Assembly (NCBI RefSeq): GCF_002368035.1
Contig: NZ_AP018222.1
Coordinates: 1,859,836-1,923,835 of the forward strand
DNA: 64,000 nt
Source: Nostoc linckia NIES-25
Lineage (GTDB): Bacteria > Cyanobacteriota > Cyanobacteriia > Cyanobacteriales > Nostocaceae
Reading direction: 5' to 3'
In this document: positions 7,700 to 16,329 of the stretch, piece by piece
Layout of the letters: each line of letters opens with the position of its first letter
How positions within the stretch are numbered: the first letter of the stretch is position 1
The notes under the pieces: generated by a model
What the model was told of the DNA's origin: nothing
Seen by the model: the letters and a program-made list of their open reading frames with translations, nothing else
Databases searched by the model: none
Made by a program: the position numbers and the translations under genes

Positions 7700-8572
7700 A
7701 TGATTAACGCTAAACTTGCTGCACAATCTCATCCCAATCACCAGACAATCGTTAAACTTTCAGAAAAAGTTGCTTTCGGCGGTGAAGAATTGGTAATTAT
7801 CGCCGGCCCCTGTACCGTCGAAAGCTGGGAACAAATGGAGACAGTAGCGCAAAAGCTATCTACTGCATCGGTACAAGCTTTGCGTGGTGGTGTCTACAAA
7901 CCCCGAACATCTCCCTACGCTTTCCAGGGTATGGGCGAGTCAGGATTGGAAATTTTGGCAAAGGTGCGATCGCAGTACAATATGCCAGTTGTCACCGAGG
8001 TGATGTCAATTTCCCAAATTGAAACAGTGGCCGCCCACGCTGATATGCTTCAAGTTGGTAGCCGTAATATGCAAAACTTCGATTTGCTCAAAGCTTTAGG
8101 GCAAGCTGGTAAACCGATACTACTTAAACGTGGTTTAGCAGCGACAATTGAAGAATTCGTCATGGCAGCTGAATATATTCTCAGCCACGGAAATCCTGAT
8201 GTGGTGCTGTGCGAAAGGGGTATCCGCAGCTTCGATGATTACACCCGCAACGTCCTAGATTTAGGCGCAGTAGCAGCACTCAAACAAATAACTCACCTGC
8301 CTGTGATTGTAGATCCTTCCCATGCCGTAGGTAAACGGGAATTGGTAGCACCTGTAGCTAGAGCTGCGATCGCTTGCGGCGCAGATGGGTTAATAATTGA
8401 GTGTCACCCACAACCAGAAAAATCAGTTTCTGACGCCCGTCAAGCACTTTCTTTAGAAGATATGGTCGATTTAGTTAATAGTTTAAAGCTGGTAGCAACA
8501 GCCGTTGGGCGCAGCATATCACAAACAAAAGGGGTGGGTTCTAAACCTGCCCCTTTTGTTTGCGCTGCTTGA
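7700..8572 (+). CDS. aroF: 3-deoxy-7-phosphoheptulonate (DAHP) synthase
   Basis: The enzyme condenses phosphoenolpyruvate and erythrose 4-phosphate, the first committed step of the shikimate pathway. The 290-residue protein has family motifs IIAGPCTVES, RGGVYKPRTSPYAFQG, QVGSRNMQNF, CERGIRSF and VDPSHAVGKRE, placing it in the AroA-I-beta/KDO8P-synthase-like class. No separate regulatory domain is visible before the core. The ATG follows TAGGAG. The upstream leader peptide and attenuator imply that transcription responds to aromatic aminoacyl-tRNA supply. The last 15 or so residues (after SISQTKG) are not typical of the core fold. Confidence 0.95.
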   Translation: MINAKLAAQSHPNHQTIVKLSEKVAFGGEELVIIAGPCTVESWEQMETVAQKLSTASVQALRGGVYKPRTSPYAFQGMGESGLEILAKVRSQYNMPVVTEVMSISQIETVAAHADMLQVGSRNMQNFDLLKALGQAGKPILLKRGLAATIEEFVMAAEYILSHGNPDVVLCERGIRSFDDYTRNVLDLGAVAALKQITHLPVIVDPSHAVGKRELVAPVARAAIACGADGLIIECHPQPEKSVSDARQALSLEDMVDLVNSLKLVATAVGRSISQTKGVGSKPAPFVCAA

Positions 8573-8686
8573 ACAAAATATAGCAGGGAACAGGCAATAG
8601 GCAACAGCTTTGAAAGTCCTTTGCTGTCAGGGTTTCAAGAAAAAACCCTTTCCCTTCTCTTGCAAAAATAGTTTTGCAAGAGGCTA

Positions 8687-9187
8687 TTAAAAAAGCCCAG
8701 TAATTCCGTAGTAAACACAAGCACCAGCACCAATAATATAGACAAACCAAGTTAGAAAAAAGCCAATTGCGCGGCCGGGTGAAGGGCCATAGGTTGCGAT
8801 CAAACCCCATGCATGAGCAATCCGCCCTACAGTCAGCGCACTTCCAATCAACCAGAGTATCCAAGGCGACGAATGCATCAATTCTAAAGTCATGATAAAC
8901 AGCAGTGCCAAGGGTACATATTCTGTGAAATTTCCATAGGCGCGTGCTTTACGCTGAAGAACTCCATCATCAGCAGTTTTTGTGAGCAAAGATTTTTGAG
9001 TATAGCTTTCGACAAACGCCGCCCAAGGATTGGGATTTTCCAGATAATTTGGCTGGTTTATGACTTGTGCCTCAGTTTCCCCATGCCAAATGCGAGTTTT
9101 GGTACGCTCCATTACGACAATGTATGAAAGGGCAAACGCAATCAAGCCATTGAGTCCGACAAAAAATGTTGTGACGGGAATAGACAT
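8687..9187 (-). CDS. MAPEG-family membrane protein
   Basis: I chose the start MSIPVTTFF at 9187; the longer open frame adds 22 residues that do not look like the family. The product is about 166 residues with four hydrophobic helices. It carries MAPEG features: an N-terminal helix, then RKARAYGNFTEYVPLALL, and RIAHAWG in a later loop. MAPEG proteins are membrane glutathione transferases or related eicosanoid enzymes; bacterial members are mostly uncharacterised. It is divergent from the broken LuxR-type regulator at 9268, with about 80 bases between starts, so that regulator may once have controlled it. Confidence 0.85.
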   Translation of the reverse strand: MSIPVTTFFVGLNGLIAFALSYIVVMERTKTRIWHGETEAQVINQPNYLENPNPWAAFVESYTQKSLLTKTADDGVLQRKARAYGNFTEYVPLALLFIMTLELMHSSPWILWLIGSALTVGRIAHAWGLIATYGPSPGRAIGFFLTWFVYIIGAGACVYYGITGLF

Positions 9188-9267
9188 AGAAAATCTCAAC
9201 TGGGGGTCAATTCTATAAAATAGAAATTTGCAGCTAAGTAGCAAAGTCCCCAACTGGGTATAAGTTT

Positions 9268-9957
9268 ATGAAATTTGCTCCTTTGGTTGAAAAGATCGCA
9301 ACGGCATCTAACGAAGCTCAGTTGCGCTCTTGCTTTTTGGAGTATGCTGGTCAATTGGTCGGAGCTAGTGCTTGGGGATTGGATTTGCTCGATAGCCGTT
9401 TTCAAGTGATTGCGTCAGACTTGTGGGGGTTGCCCGATACATTTCGCGATCGCTATCAGGAAGTTGGACGAAAAGGCGATCGCGTCAGTCAACAAATGAT
9501 TCGGCATCAAATTCCGGTTCATACTCTATCGGTACACTCTCTCGAATATTGGTATCAGAGCGAACTTTATCAATCTGTGTTCCGCATCTATGGAATCGAA
9601 TCTGGTATGGTTGCACCGCTAATCGGCGTCGGTCGGTTGCTTGGTGGAATTTATTTTCTACGTAGTAAAGAGCTTCCCGCCTTTAATGATGGCGATCTGA
9701 TTCAATTAAGTTCTCTGTGCCAGCATTTATCGGTTCGTTTAGCAACTTTTCGCCTGGCGATCGCTCCGTCTTTAGCCAATTGTCTGACACCACGAGAAGT
9801 TGATGTTGCCCAATTAGTTGCCCAAGGCTTAAGCAATCGATAAATCGCTTTGAAGTTGCATATCAGTCGTGATGCCGTCAAACAGCTACTCAAGCGGATG
9901 TTTCAAAAACTAGACGTTTGTGCCCGTGCTGAAATGGTTGCGAAGTTAAAGGATTGA
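9268..9957 (+). pseudogene. GAF-like/LuxR-type regulator interrupted by one in-frame stop
   Basis: The frame runs from ATG 9268 to a TAA at 9841-9843 and continues in the same frame to TGA 9955-9957. The N-terminal 165 residues look like a GAF-type sensor. The C-terminus is a LuxR helix-turn-helix starting LTPREVDVAQLVAQGLSNR. After the stop it continues IALKLHISRDAVKQLLKR. The family has Glu at the stop position (GLSNxEIA), so one G-to-T change (GAA to TAA) explains the break. Everything after the stop is still intact, so the mutation is recent, or it is a sequencing error. A truncated product would lack DNA binding. Confidence 0.85.
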
Positions 9958-10112
9958 GTTTACTTGTTTTATACCTTAACTTATACAAAAAGAACTGTGA
10001 ATTTCTGTGCTATCTTTCTACTATAAATTGACTAGATTTTTTATCTTTTCCAATTTCAAAAATTAAATATAAATTTTCTATATTCTTCCTCAAAATATAG
10101 AGATAATATTAT

Positions 10113-10498
10113 GGCTTACGCATTGACAGAAAATATCAAATATGGATGATTGAAAAACTACATCTGTCGTTGGGGCACAGCACTGCTCATTAGTGTCAAC
10201 TTAACGTCAAACCCTGATAGAAAGGTGATGAGCGAGTTCTACTCATTTACCATCAAGATCCGCGTTACCCCACCCCGGTTTTGCTGGCGCAAAACCTCCC
10301 CTCCCCAAAGCATCGGGGAGGGGTTGGGGGTGGGGTAAAACGATTGTGGGGCAACAGTTTGAGCTTAAGTTGACACCAATGAGCACTGCTGTGCCCCTAC
10401 ACCCAGGGTCTATTTACCATCAAAAAATGATTAATAAAAGCCTAAAACGACCTATTCATAGAAACCCACACCATGATTCATTTGTACAGTGCAAGTCC
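10113..10498. mobile_element. GGACTTAC-family MITE carrying a nested second element
   Basis: Left end GGCTTACGCA (10113-10122) and right end ACAGTGCAAGTCC (to 10498) match the ends of the intact copy at 29951-30136. The interiors align along their length except for a 203-bp block (element plus duplication, 10188-10390). Without that block this copy is 183 bp, against 186 bp at 29951. The rest of the gap 9958-10986 is AT-rich with no gene I can support. Confidence 0.75.
10188..10381. mobile_element. 194-bp MITE with CATTRGTGTCAACTTAA ends and 9-bp target duplication
   Basis: Left end CATTAGTGTCAACTTAA and right end TTAAGTTGACACCAATG are inverted with one mismatch. The 9-base AGCACTGCT flanks both sides (10179-10187 and 10382-10390). 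The unoccupied site is present once at 30018-30026, proving insertion with a 9-bp duplication. A second copy of identical length is at 15999-16192. The interior is C/G-rich (ACCCCACCCC, GGGGAGGGG) and encodes nothing. Confidence 0.85.
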
Positions 10499-10986
10499 TA
10501 AATATTTATATTTTGCCGAAAAATCGATACATTTTAATCTTCGATCGCCCATTATCTGCATAGCTAATTTCAAAAATAAAATAGTAATAATATATAGAAT
10601 TTTTATTTAATAAAAACTATCAATAATTATATATTTTCAGTTGAAATATTCACAATTGTCACAGTATATTCATACGAAAGTCAAGCCAGCTTCACACAAA
10701 TTTCTCTCTTAAGAGCTAGGCTAAAAAATAAATTATTTAGTATGCTAACAGTTAGAGGAACTAATATTAAATGACTCCACTAGAAATCGATCGCAGCGAT
10801 TTCGTGGAAAATACAATGTTTGGCAACAAACCCTACCCTTCGGGGAATAGGTGAGGCTCATTGTGATAATTAACTAGCGGCTAAAAGCAGGCGATCGCTA
10901 ATGCAGTTGCCTGGTTTCGGCTGACTTTAGTAAAACCAATAACATACCAATACATCTGTCTACTTTCCTTTCCCCCGATCGTCGAT

Positions 10987-12390
10987 ATGCGTTGTTTAAT
11001 TTCAGTTCAAACGACAAAACCTTTATCTTCAGTTGCTCAAAGCATTCCTCGTTTTTATGGCTTGATTTCAAGAGGACGGTTATGTCTACTGATGCTCGGT
11101 TTGACCTACTTGTGTGCTGCTTGTAACGCAAGTGACGCTCAATCAAGTGGCAAGCAAGCAGGTAAAAAGCGAGCTGTGCCAGTGGTGGTTGCCACTGCAA
11201 CTCAAAAGACTATTCCAGTACAGCTATCGGCTACGGGAACAGTAGAAGCATATTCGACAGTCTCTGTCAAGTCCCAAGTTGGTGGGCAACTGACTGGGGT
11301 TTATTTTCAGCAGGGACAGAACGTCAAGAAAGGAGACTTGTTATTTAAAATTGATTCGCGTTCCTTGGAAGCAGCGCTAATGCAAGCTAATGCTGCTAAA
11401 GCCAAAGATTTGGCCCAGGTGAAACAGGCACAGGCAAATGTGACCAAAGCGATCGCCCAAGTCAACCAAGCAAAAGCTAATGTAGCCAAGGATGTTGCCC
11501 AATCTAGAAACGCAGATGTCCAGGCGAAAAGATATAACAGCTTACTAAAGGAAGGAGCAATTAGCAAAGAACAAGCGGATCAGTTTCAGACGACAGCTGA
11601 TGCTCAACGGGCAACAGTCAATGCAGATCGAAATGGAGTCGCAGATGCCACAGCAGCCGTAGCCGCAGCCCAAGCAGATGTCCAAAATGCCAAAGCAGCA
11701 GTAGCAGCAGATGAAGCTGCGATCGCCAATGCTAAAATCCAGCTTTCCTACAGTTCCATCTACTCACCAATTACCGGACGCACAGGAAGCCTGAAGCTCA
11801 ATCAAGGCAACTTGGTAGAAGCCAACGCCACCGATCCATTAATTACTATCAGCCAAATCCGCCCGATTTACGTTACCTTTTCCATCCCCCAAAGGTTGCT
11901 GCCAGATTTGAAGAAGTACAGTGCTAACGGCAAGTTAGAAGTCAGTGCCATACCTCCAAAAGATACAGGGCATCCGATACAGGGCGAACTCACCTTTGTT
12001 GATAGCGGACTCAATACCCAAACAGGCACAATTCAACTAAAAGCCACCTTTACCAACACAGATGAACGATTAGTTCCAGGGCAGTTTGTCAACGTAGTAC
12101 TCAAGCTAACCGAAGAACCAAATGTCATCACCGTGCCTTCCCAAGCAGTCCAAACCGGACAGCAAGGACAATTTGTATTTGTAGTCACACCCGATAAAAC
12201 AGCCCAAATGCGTCCAGTTACCGTAGGCGACACCATTGGCAACGAAACCGCGATCGAACAAGGGTTGCAACCAGGCGAGCAAATCGTCACCGATGGGCAA
12301 TTCAATCTAGTACCTGGTGCCAGTGTGCAGGTGAAACCGGGAGTAGGCAAAGGGGCAGGGGGCAGGGGGCAGGGTGAGAATAACTCTTAA
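10987..12390 (+). CDS. RND efflux periplasmic adaptor (membrane fusion protein)
   Basis: This 467-residue protein has an N-terminal hydrophobic segment ending LCAAC (about residues 42-46), a lipobox, so it is probably a lipoprotein of the periplasmic side. It contains the biotinyl-lipoyl-like half motif (GQNVKKGDLLFKID), a long Ala/Gln-rich coiled-coil hairpin (about 130-255) and the second lipoyl half (YSSIYSPITGRTG). Beta-barrel and membrane-proximal domains follow. It links the inner-membrane pump encoded 60 bases downstream to an outer-membrane channel not in this window. The last dozen residues (GKGAGGRGQG) are encoded by a GGGGGCA repeat that also fills the gap to the pump gene. Confidence 0.93.
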   Translation: MRCLISVQTTKPLSSVAQSIPRFYGLISRGRLCLLMLGLTYLCAACNASDAQSSGKQAGKKRAVPVVVATATQKTIPVQLSATGTVEAYSTVSVKSQVGGQLTGVYFQQGQNVKKGDLLFKIDSRSLEAALMQANAAKAKDLAQVKQAQANVTKAIAQVNQAKANVAKDVAQSRNADVQAKRYNSLLKEGAISKEQADQFQTTADAQRATVNADRNGVADATAAVAAAQADVQNAKAAVAADEAAIANAKIQLSYSSIYSPITGRTGSLKLNQGNLVEANATDPLITISQIRPIYVTFSIPQRLLPDLKKYSANGKLEVSAIPPKDTGHPIQGELTFVDSGLNTQTGTIQLKATFTNTDERLVPGQFVNVVLKLTEEPNVITVPSQAVQTGQQGQFVFVVTPDKTAQMRPVTVGDTIGNETAIEQGLQPGEQIVTDGQFNLVPGASVQVKPGVGKGAGGRGQGENNS

Positions 12391-12450
12391 CTCCAGACGC
12401 GATTAATCGCGTCTCTACTCTTAACTTCTAACTCCTAACTCCTAACTCAG

Positions 12451-15400
12451 ATGAACATTTCCCAGCTATTCATCCGGCGTCCAATCATGACAACCCTAGT
12501 GATGGTTGGCATCTTAATATTTGGGCTGATGAGTTATCAACAGCTACCTGTTAGCGACTTGCCCAACGTGGATTATCCGACACTCCAGGTAACGGCTAGC
12601 CTGCCTGGAGGTAGTCCAGAAACGATGGCTTCCTCGGTTGCAACTCCTTTAGAGCAGCAGTTTTCTAGTATTGCGGGATTGAGTTCAATGAACTCTACTA
12701 GCTCTTTGGGTAGCACGCAAATTACGCTGCAATTTGACCTGAATCGAGATATTGACGGGGCAGCACAAGATGTACAGTCTGCTATTTCTAAAGCAGCGAG
12801 GCAGTTGCCGACTAATATGCCTAATCCCCCTTCTTTCCGCAAGGTAAACCCGGCAGATCAACCAGTCCTCTACATCTCTTTAAATTCATCTATTTTGCCG
12901 CTTTCAACTGTAGATAAGTACGCCGAAACGCTGTTGGCACAACGTCTTTCTATGGTGGATGGGGTGGCGCAAGTGCAGGTGTACGGTTCCCAAAAGTACG
13001 CGGTCAGGATTCAGCTCGATCCAGAATCATTGAGTGCTAAAGGCATAGGAATCGATGAAGTAGCTGATGCGATCGCTAACGGAAATGTTAACCTACCAAC
13101 CGGCACACTTTACGGGCAGCAGCAGAACTATACAATTGAAGCCAACGGTCAACTTAACGATGCCGCCAACTATCGCTCCCTAGTTGTGACTTATCAAAAC
13201 GGCGCACCTGTGCAGTTAGGCGAACTCGGTCAAGTGCTGGACAGCGTGGAAAATGACAAGATTGCCAGTTGGTATTTTCCTACGAAGCAGGGAGTAGGGG
13301 AGATGGGGAGATGGGGAGATGGGGAGATGGGGAGACAAGGAGAGAAGTTGGAGCGGAGGAAACCTCCACTCCAAACTTCGGAGGACAAGGAGAATAACTC
13401 CTCAGTCAAGACTCCCAATGCCCAAGTCCAAAATTCTGGCGTGCGGGCGATCGTTCTGGCAATTCAACGCCAACCGGGAACTAATACCGTCGAGGTGGTG
13501 GATGCAATTAAGAAACTGTTACCTAGCTTCCAAAAACAGATTCCGGCGGCTGTGAACATGAATATTCTCTACGATCGCTCTCAATCAATTCGCGAATCTG
13601 TAGATGATGTACAATTCACACTGTTACTCACCATCGCTTTGGTAGTACTAGTAATCTTTCTATTTCTTCGCAATATCTCAGCTACAGTCATTCCCAGTTT
13701 GGCAGTACCGCTGTCAATCGTAGCGACCTTTGCAGTTATGCTGGTGCTGGGCTTTTCACTCGATAACTTGTCGCTGATGGCATTAACTTTATCAGTGGGT
13801 TTCGTGGTGGATGATGCCGTAGTCATGCTAGAAAATATTGTCCGCCACATGGAAATGGGCGAGAGCCGCATGGAAGCAGCTCTGAATGGTTCTAGAGAAA
13901 TTGGTTTCACAATTTTATCAATGACCATTTCCTTGGTAGCAGTATTTATCCCTGTGCTGTTCATGGAAGGCATTTTAGGGCGACTGTTCCGTGAGTTTGC
14001 CATTACCATCAGCGTTGCCATCTTAGTTTCTGGCATCATTTCCCTAAGCTTAACGCCAATGCTCTGTTCCAGATTCTTGCGTCCACCCCATCATCAGGGA
14101 GCAGAGGAGCAGAGGAGCAGAGGAGCAGAGGAGCAGGTAAGCTGGAAAAATGAGGTAGATGGAGGAGATGAGGAACAAATACCCAGTCCCCAGTCCCCAA
14201 TCCCCAGTCCCCAATCCCCAGTCCCTAATTTCCAGACTCGTCTTTACAACATTTCGGAAAGCTTCTTTGATTTGTTGTTGCGGGGATACGATTGGAGTTT
14301 GAAGATATCGCTGAAGTATCACCGGACAACAATGGTCATTTCGGCAGCGATTCTTGTAGCGACGGTGTATCTATTTATAGTTGTGCCTAAGGGATTTGTT
14401 CCCAACGCTGATGTCGGACAAATTACTGCAACTACTCAAGCATCAGAGGATATCTCCTTTGATGAAATGGTAAAACATCAACAGGCTGTAGCTGCGATCG
14501 CTTACCGCGATCCTAATATCGATTCCATTAACTCTAGCGTCGGGGCTGGCGGGCCAAATGCCTCTGCTAACAGCGGACGACTTTTAATTGAACTCAAGCC
14601 GCGCCACGAGCGCCATCTCAGTGCCGATGAAATAGTCGAGGAACTGCGACCGAAGTTGTCAACTGTACCTGGAATCAAAGTCTTCTTGCAAAATCCGCCT
14701 GCCATCAATATTGGCGGCCAACAAACAAAAGCGCAGTATCAATTTACTCTCCAAAGTCCAGATATTCAAGAACTTTACCAGTACGCTCCACTTCTAGAAA
14801 ATCAACTCCGCAACTTGTCAGAGTTACAAGATGTCAACAGCGACCTACAAGTTAAGAATCCCCAAGTCAAAGTAGACATCAACCGCGACCAAGCGTCGGC
14901 TCTCGGTTTGACTGCCAATCAAATCGAAACTGCCCTAAGTAATGCCTATGGTACTCGCCAAGTCTCTACCATCTACGCCTCTGATAGCCAGTATCAAGTG
15001 ATTATGGGCGTGGAACCAAAATATCAACAAAATTCCCAAGCCCTAGATTTGCTCTCGATTCGTGCCCCCAATGGACAACTCGTACCTTTAAATGCTGTAA
15101 CAACTTTGACCAAGGATGTAGGTCCGCTCACAATTAACCATAAAGGGCAGCTAGCCTCTGTTACCTTCTCTTTTAACCTCAAACCGGGAATATCCCTAAG
15201 TAGTGTCACTGGGAAAATTGAAGAAATTGCCCGTAAAACACTACCAACTAGTATTAGTACGGCGTTTCAGGGTTCAGCCCAGGCGTTTCAGTCTTCAATT
15301 CAGGGTTTAGGAATGCTACTGTTGGTTGCGATTTTCGTAATTTATATTGTCTTGGGAATTCTCTACGAGAACTTTATTCACCCCCTGACCATTCTTTCTA

Positions 15401-15822
15401 GCTTACCCTCCGCTGGGTTTGGGGCACTGCTGACTTTGTTACTGTTTCAAGTTGACTTGAATATTTACGCCTTCGTGGGCATTATTTTGCTGGTTGGCAT
15501 TGTCAAGAAAAATGGGATCATGATGGTTGACTTTGCGATCGCAGCTCGTCAAGAAGGCAAAACTCCCTATGATGCTATTTATCAAGCCTGCTTGGTGAGA
15601 TTCCGCCCAATCATGATGACCACAATGGCAGCACTGATGGGCACATTACCCATCGCCCTTGGTTTGGGAGCCGGAGCAGATACGCGCCGTCCCCTTGGTT
15701 TAGCAGTAGTTGGCGGGTTACTGTTCTCGCAGTTTCTCACACTTTATTTAACGCCTGTTTTTTACACATATATGGAGTCGTGGCAAACAAAGTTACAAAA
15801 GCACAGCTGGCAAAAACATTAA
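12451..15822 (+). CDS. RND multidrug efflux pump, inner-membrane subunit
   Basis: The 1123-residue protein belongs to the AcrB/MdtB hydrophobic efflux family. The start (MNISQLFIRRPIMTTL) is typical. Membrane helix 4 carries the proton-relay acidic pair (VGFVVDDAVVM). The later FVGIILLVGIVKKNGIMM region is typical of helix 10. It exports drugs or other amphiphiles using proton motive force, with the adaptor encoded just upstream. Two low-complexity insertions interrupt the family alignment at about residues 279-329 and 547-592. Both are encoded by dispersed repeats and keep the frame open. MdtB/MdtC-like members lack them. Confidence 0.95.
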   Translation: MNISQLFIRRPIMTTLVMVGILIFGLMSYQQLPVSDLPNVDYPTLQVTASLPGGSPETMASSVATPLEQQFSSIAGLSSMNSTSSLGSTQITLQFDLNRDIDGAAQDVQSAISKAARQLPTNMPNPPSFRKVNPADQPVLYISLNSSILPLSTVDKYAETLLAQRLSMVDGVAQVQVYGSQKYAVRIQLDPESLSAKGIGIDEVADAIANGNVNLPTGTLYGQQQNYTIEANGQLNDAANYRSLVVTYQNGAPVQLGELGQVLDSVENDKIASWYFPTKQGVGEMGRWGDGEMGRQGEKLERRKPPLQTSEDKENNSSVKTPNAQVQNSGVRAIVLAIQRQPGTNTVEVVDAIKKLLPSFQKQIPAAVNMNILYDRSQSIRESVDDVQFTLLLTIALVVLVIFLFLRNISATVIPSLAVPLSIVATFAVMLVLGFSLDNLSLMALTLSVGFVVDDAVVMLENIVRHMEMGESRMEAALNGSREIGFTILSMTISLVAVFIPVLFMEGILGRLFREFAITISVAILVSGIISLSLTPMLCSRFLRPPHHQGAEEQRSRGAEEQVSWKNEVDGGDEEQIPSPQSPIPSPQSPVPNFQTRLYNISESFFDLLLRGYDWSLKISLKYHRTTMVISAAILVATVYLFIVVPKGFVPNADVGQITATTQASEDISFDEMVKHQQAVAAIAYRDPNIDSINSSVGAGGPNASANSGRLLIELKPRHERHLSADEIVEELRPKLSTVPGIKVFLQNPPAINIGGQQTKAQYQFTLQSPDIQELYQYAPLLENQLRNLSELQDVNSDLQVKNPQVKVDINRDQASALGLTANQIETALSNAYGTRQVSTIYASDSQYQVIMGVEPKYQQNSQALDLLSIRAPNGQLVPLNAVTTLTKDVGPLTINHKGQLASVTFSFNLKPGISLSSVTGKIEEIARKTLPTSISTAFQGSAQAFQSSIQGLGMLLLVAIFVIYIVLGILYENFIHPLTILSSLPSAGFGALLTLLLFQVDLNIYAFVGIILLVGIVKKNGIMMVDFAIAARQEGKTPYDAIYQACLVRFRPIMMTTMAALMGTLPIALGLGAGADTRRPLGLAVVGGLLFSQFLTLYLTPVFYTYMESWQTKLQKHSWQKH
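13288..13437. repeat. In-frame repeat insertion in the RND pump gene (first)
   Basis: Five GGGGAGAT octamers (13297-13336) begin an insert encoding residues such as GEMGRWGDGEMGR and a Glu/Lys-rich stretch. It falls between DNDKIASWYF-like and VRAIVLAIQRQPG family motifs, in a periplasmic loop. Its length is a multiple of three in effect, since the frame continues. Confidence 0.75.
14092..14226. repeat. In-frame repeat insertion in the RND pump gene (second)
   Basis: GCAGAGGA octamers (14100-14135) and CCCCAGT/CCCCAAT heptamers (14182-14226) encode EEQRSRGAEEQ and SPQSPIPSPQSP. The insert lies after TPMLCSRFLRPP, in the cytoplasmic loop that joins the two halves of the pump. Confidence 0.75.
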
Positions 15823-15998
15823 GGCAACTCCAAGAAATCAAAACGCCTCTGGTGTTTGCAATGGGCTAAAGGGAGGAGTAGCGAAAAATTAGGCTTTTAC
15901 TCCCCTCTCCTTGAAGGAGAGGGGCTGGGGGTGAGGTCAAAATCCTATACATCGAATTCACGTTAAATGAAGTATACAGGTAAGGGCACAACATTGTT
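15823..15998. repeat. Intergenic repeats downstream of the RND pump
   Basis: CTCCCCTCTCCTTGAAGGAG (with GAGGGG following) makes a hairpin at 15899-15925 that could end the efflux transcript. The sequence 15966-15990 begins the palindromic GGGCACA repeat that hosts the next element. Confidence 0.5.
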
Positions 15999-16192
15999 CA
16001 TTGGTGTCAACTTAACGTGAAACCCTAATAGAAAGGTGATGAGCGAGTTCTACTCATTTACCATCAAGATCCGCGTTACCCCACCCCGATTTTGTCTAAA
16101 GCCAAAATCGCCCCTCCCCTTGCCAAGGGGAGGGGTTGGGGTGGGGTAAAACGATTGCGGGGCAACAGTTTAAGCTTAAGTTGACACGTATG
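15999..16192. mobile_element. Second 194-bp CATTGGTGTCAACTTAA MITE
   Basis: It has the same length, ends and interior as 10188-10381. The flanks AACATTGTT (15990-15998) and AACAATGTT (16193-16201) are the 9-bp target copies, differing at the central base. As at 10188, the host is the centre of a GGGCACA...TGTGCCC palindrome. The remainder to 16329 is AT-rich. Confidence 0.82.
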
Positions 16193-16329
16193 AACAATGT
16201 TGTGCCCTTACAAATAATTAATGTGTCGCAAACATTATTTGAATCGGTATAAATTACTGAATAAAAATCAAAAATATAGTTAGTTTTAAACAATAATAAT
16301 TATGAGAATATTGTTCGCATTTCAGCTAT

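Noticed and set aside
10150..10338. A 62-codon plus-strand frame
   Set aside because: It lies wholly within the nested mobile elements and has no ribosome site.
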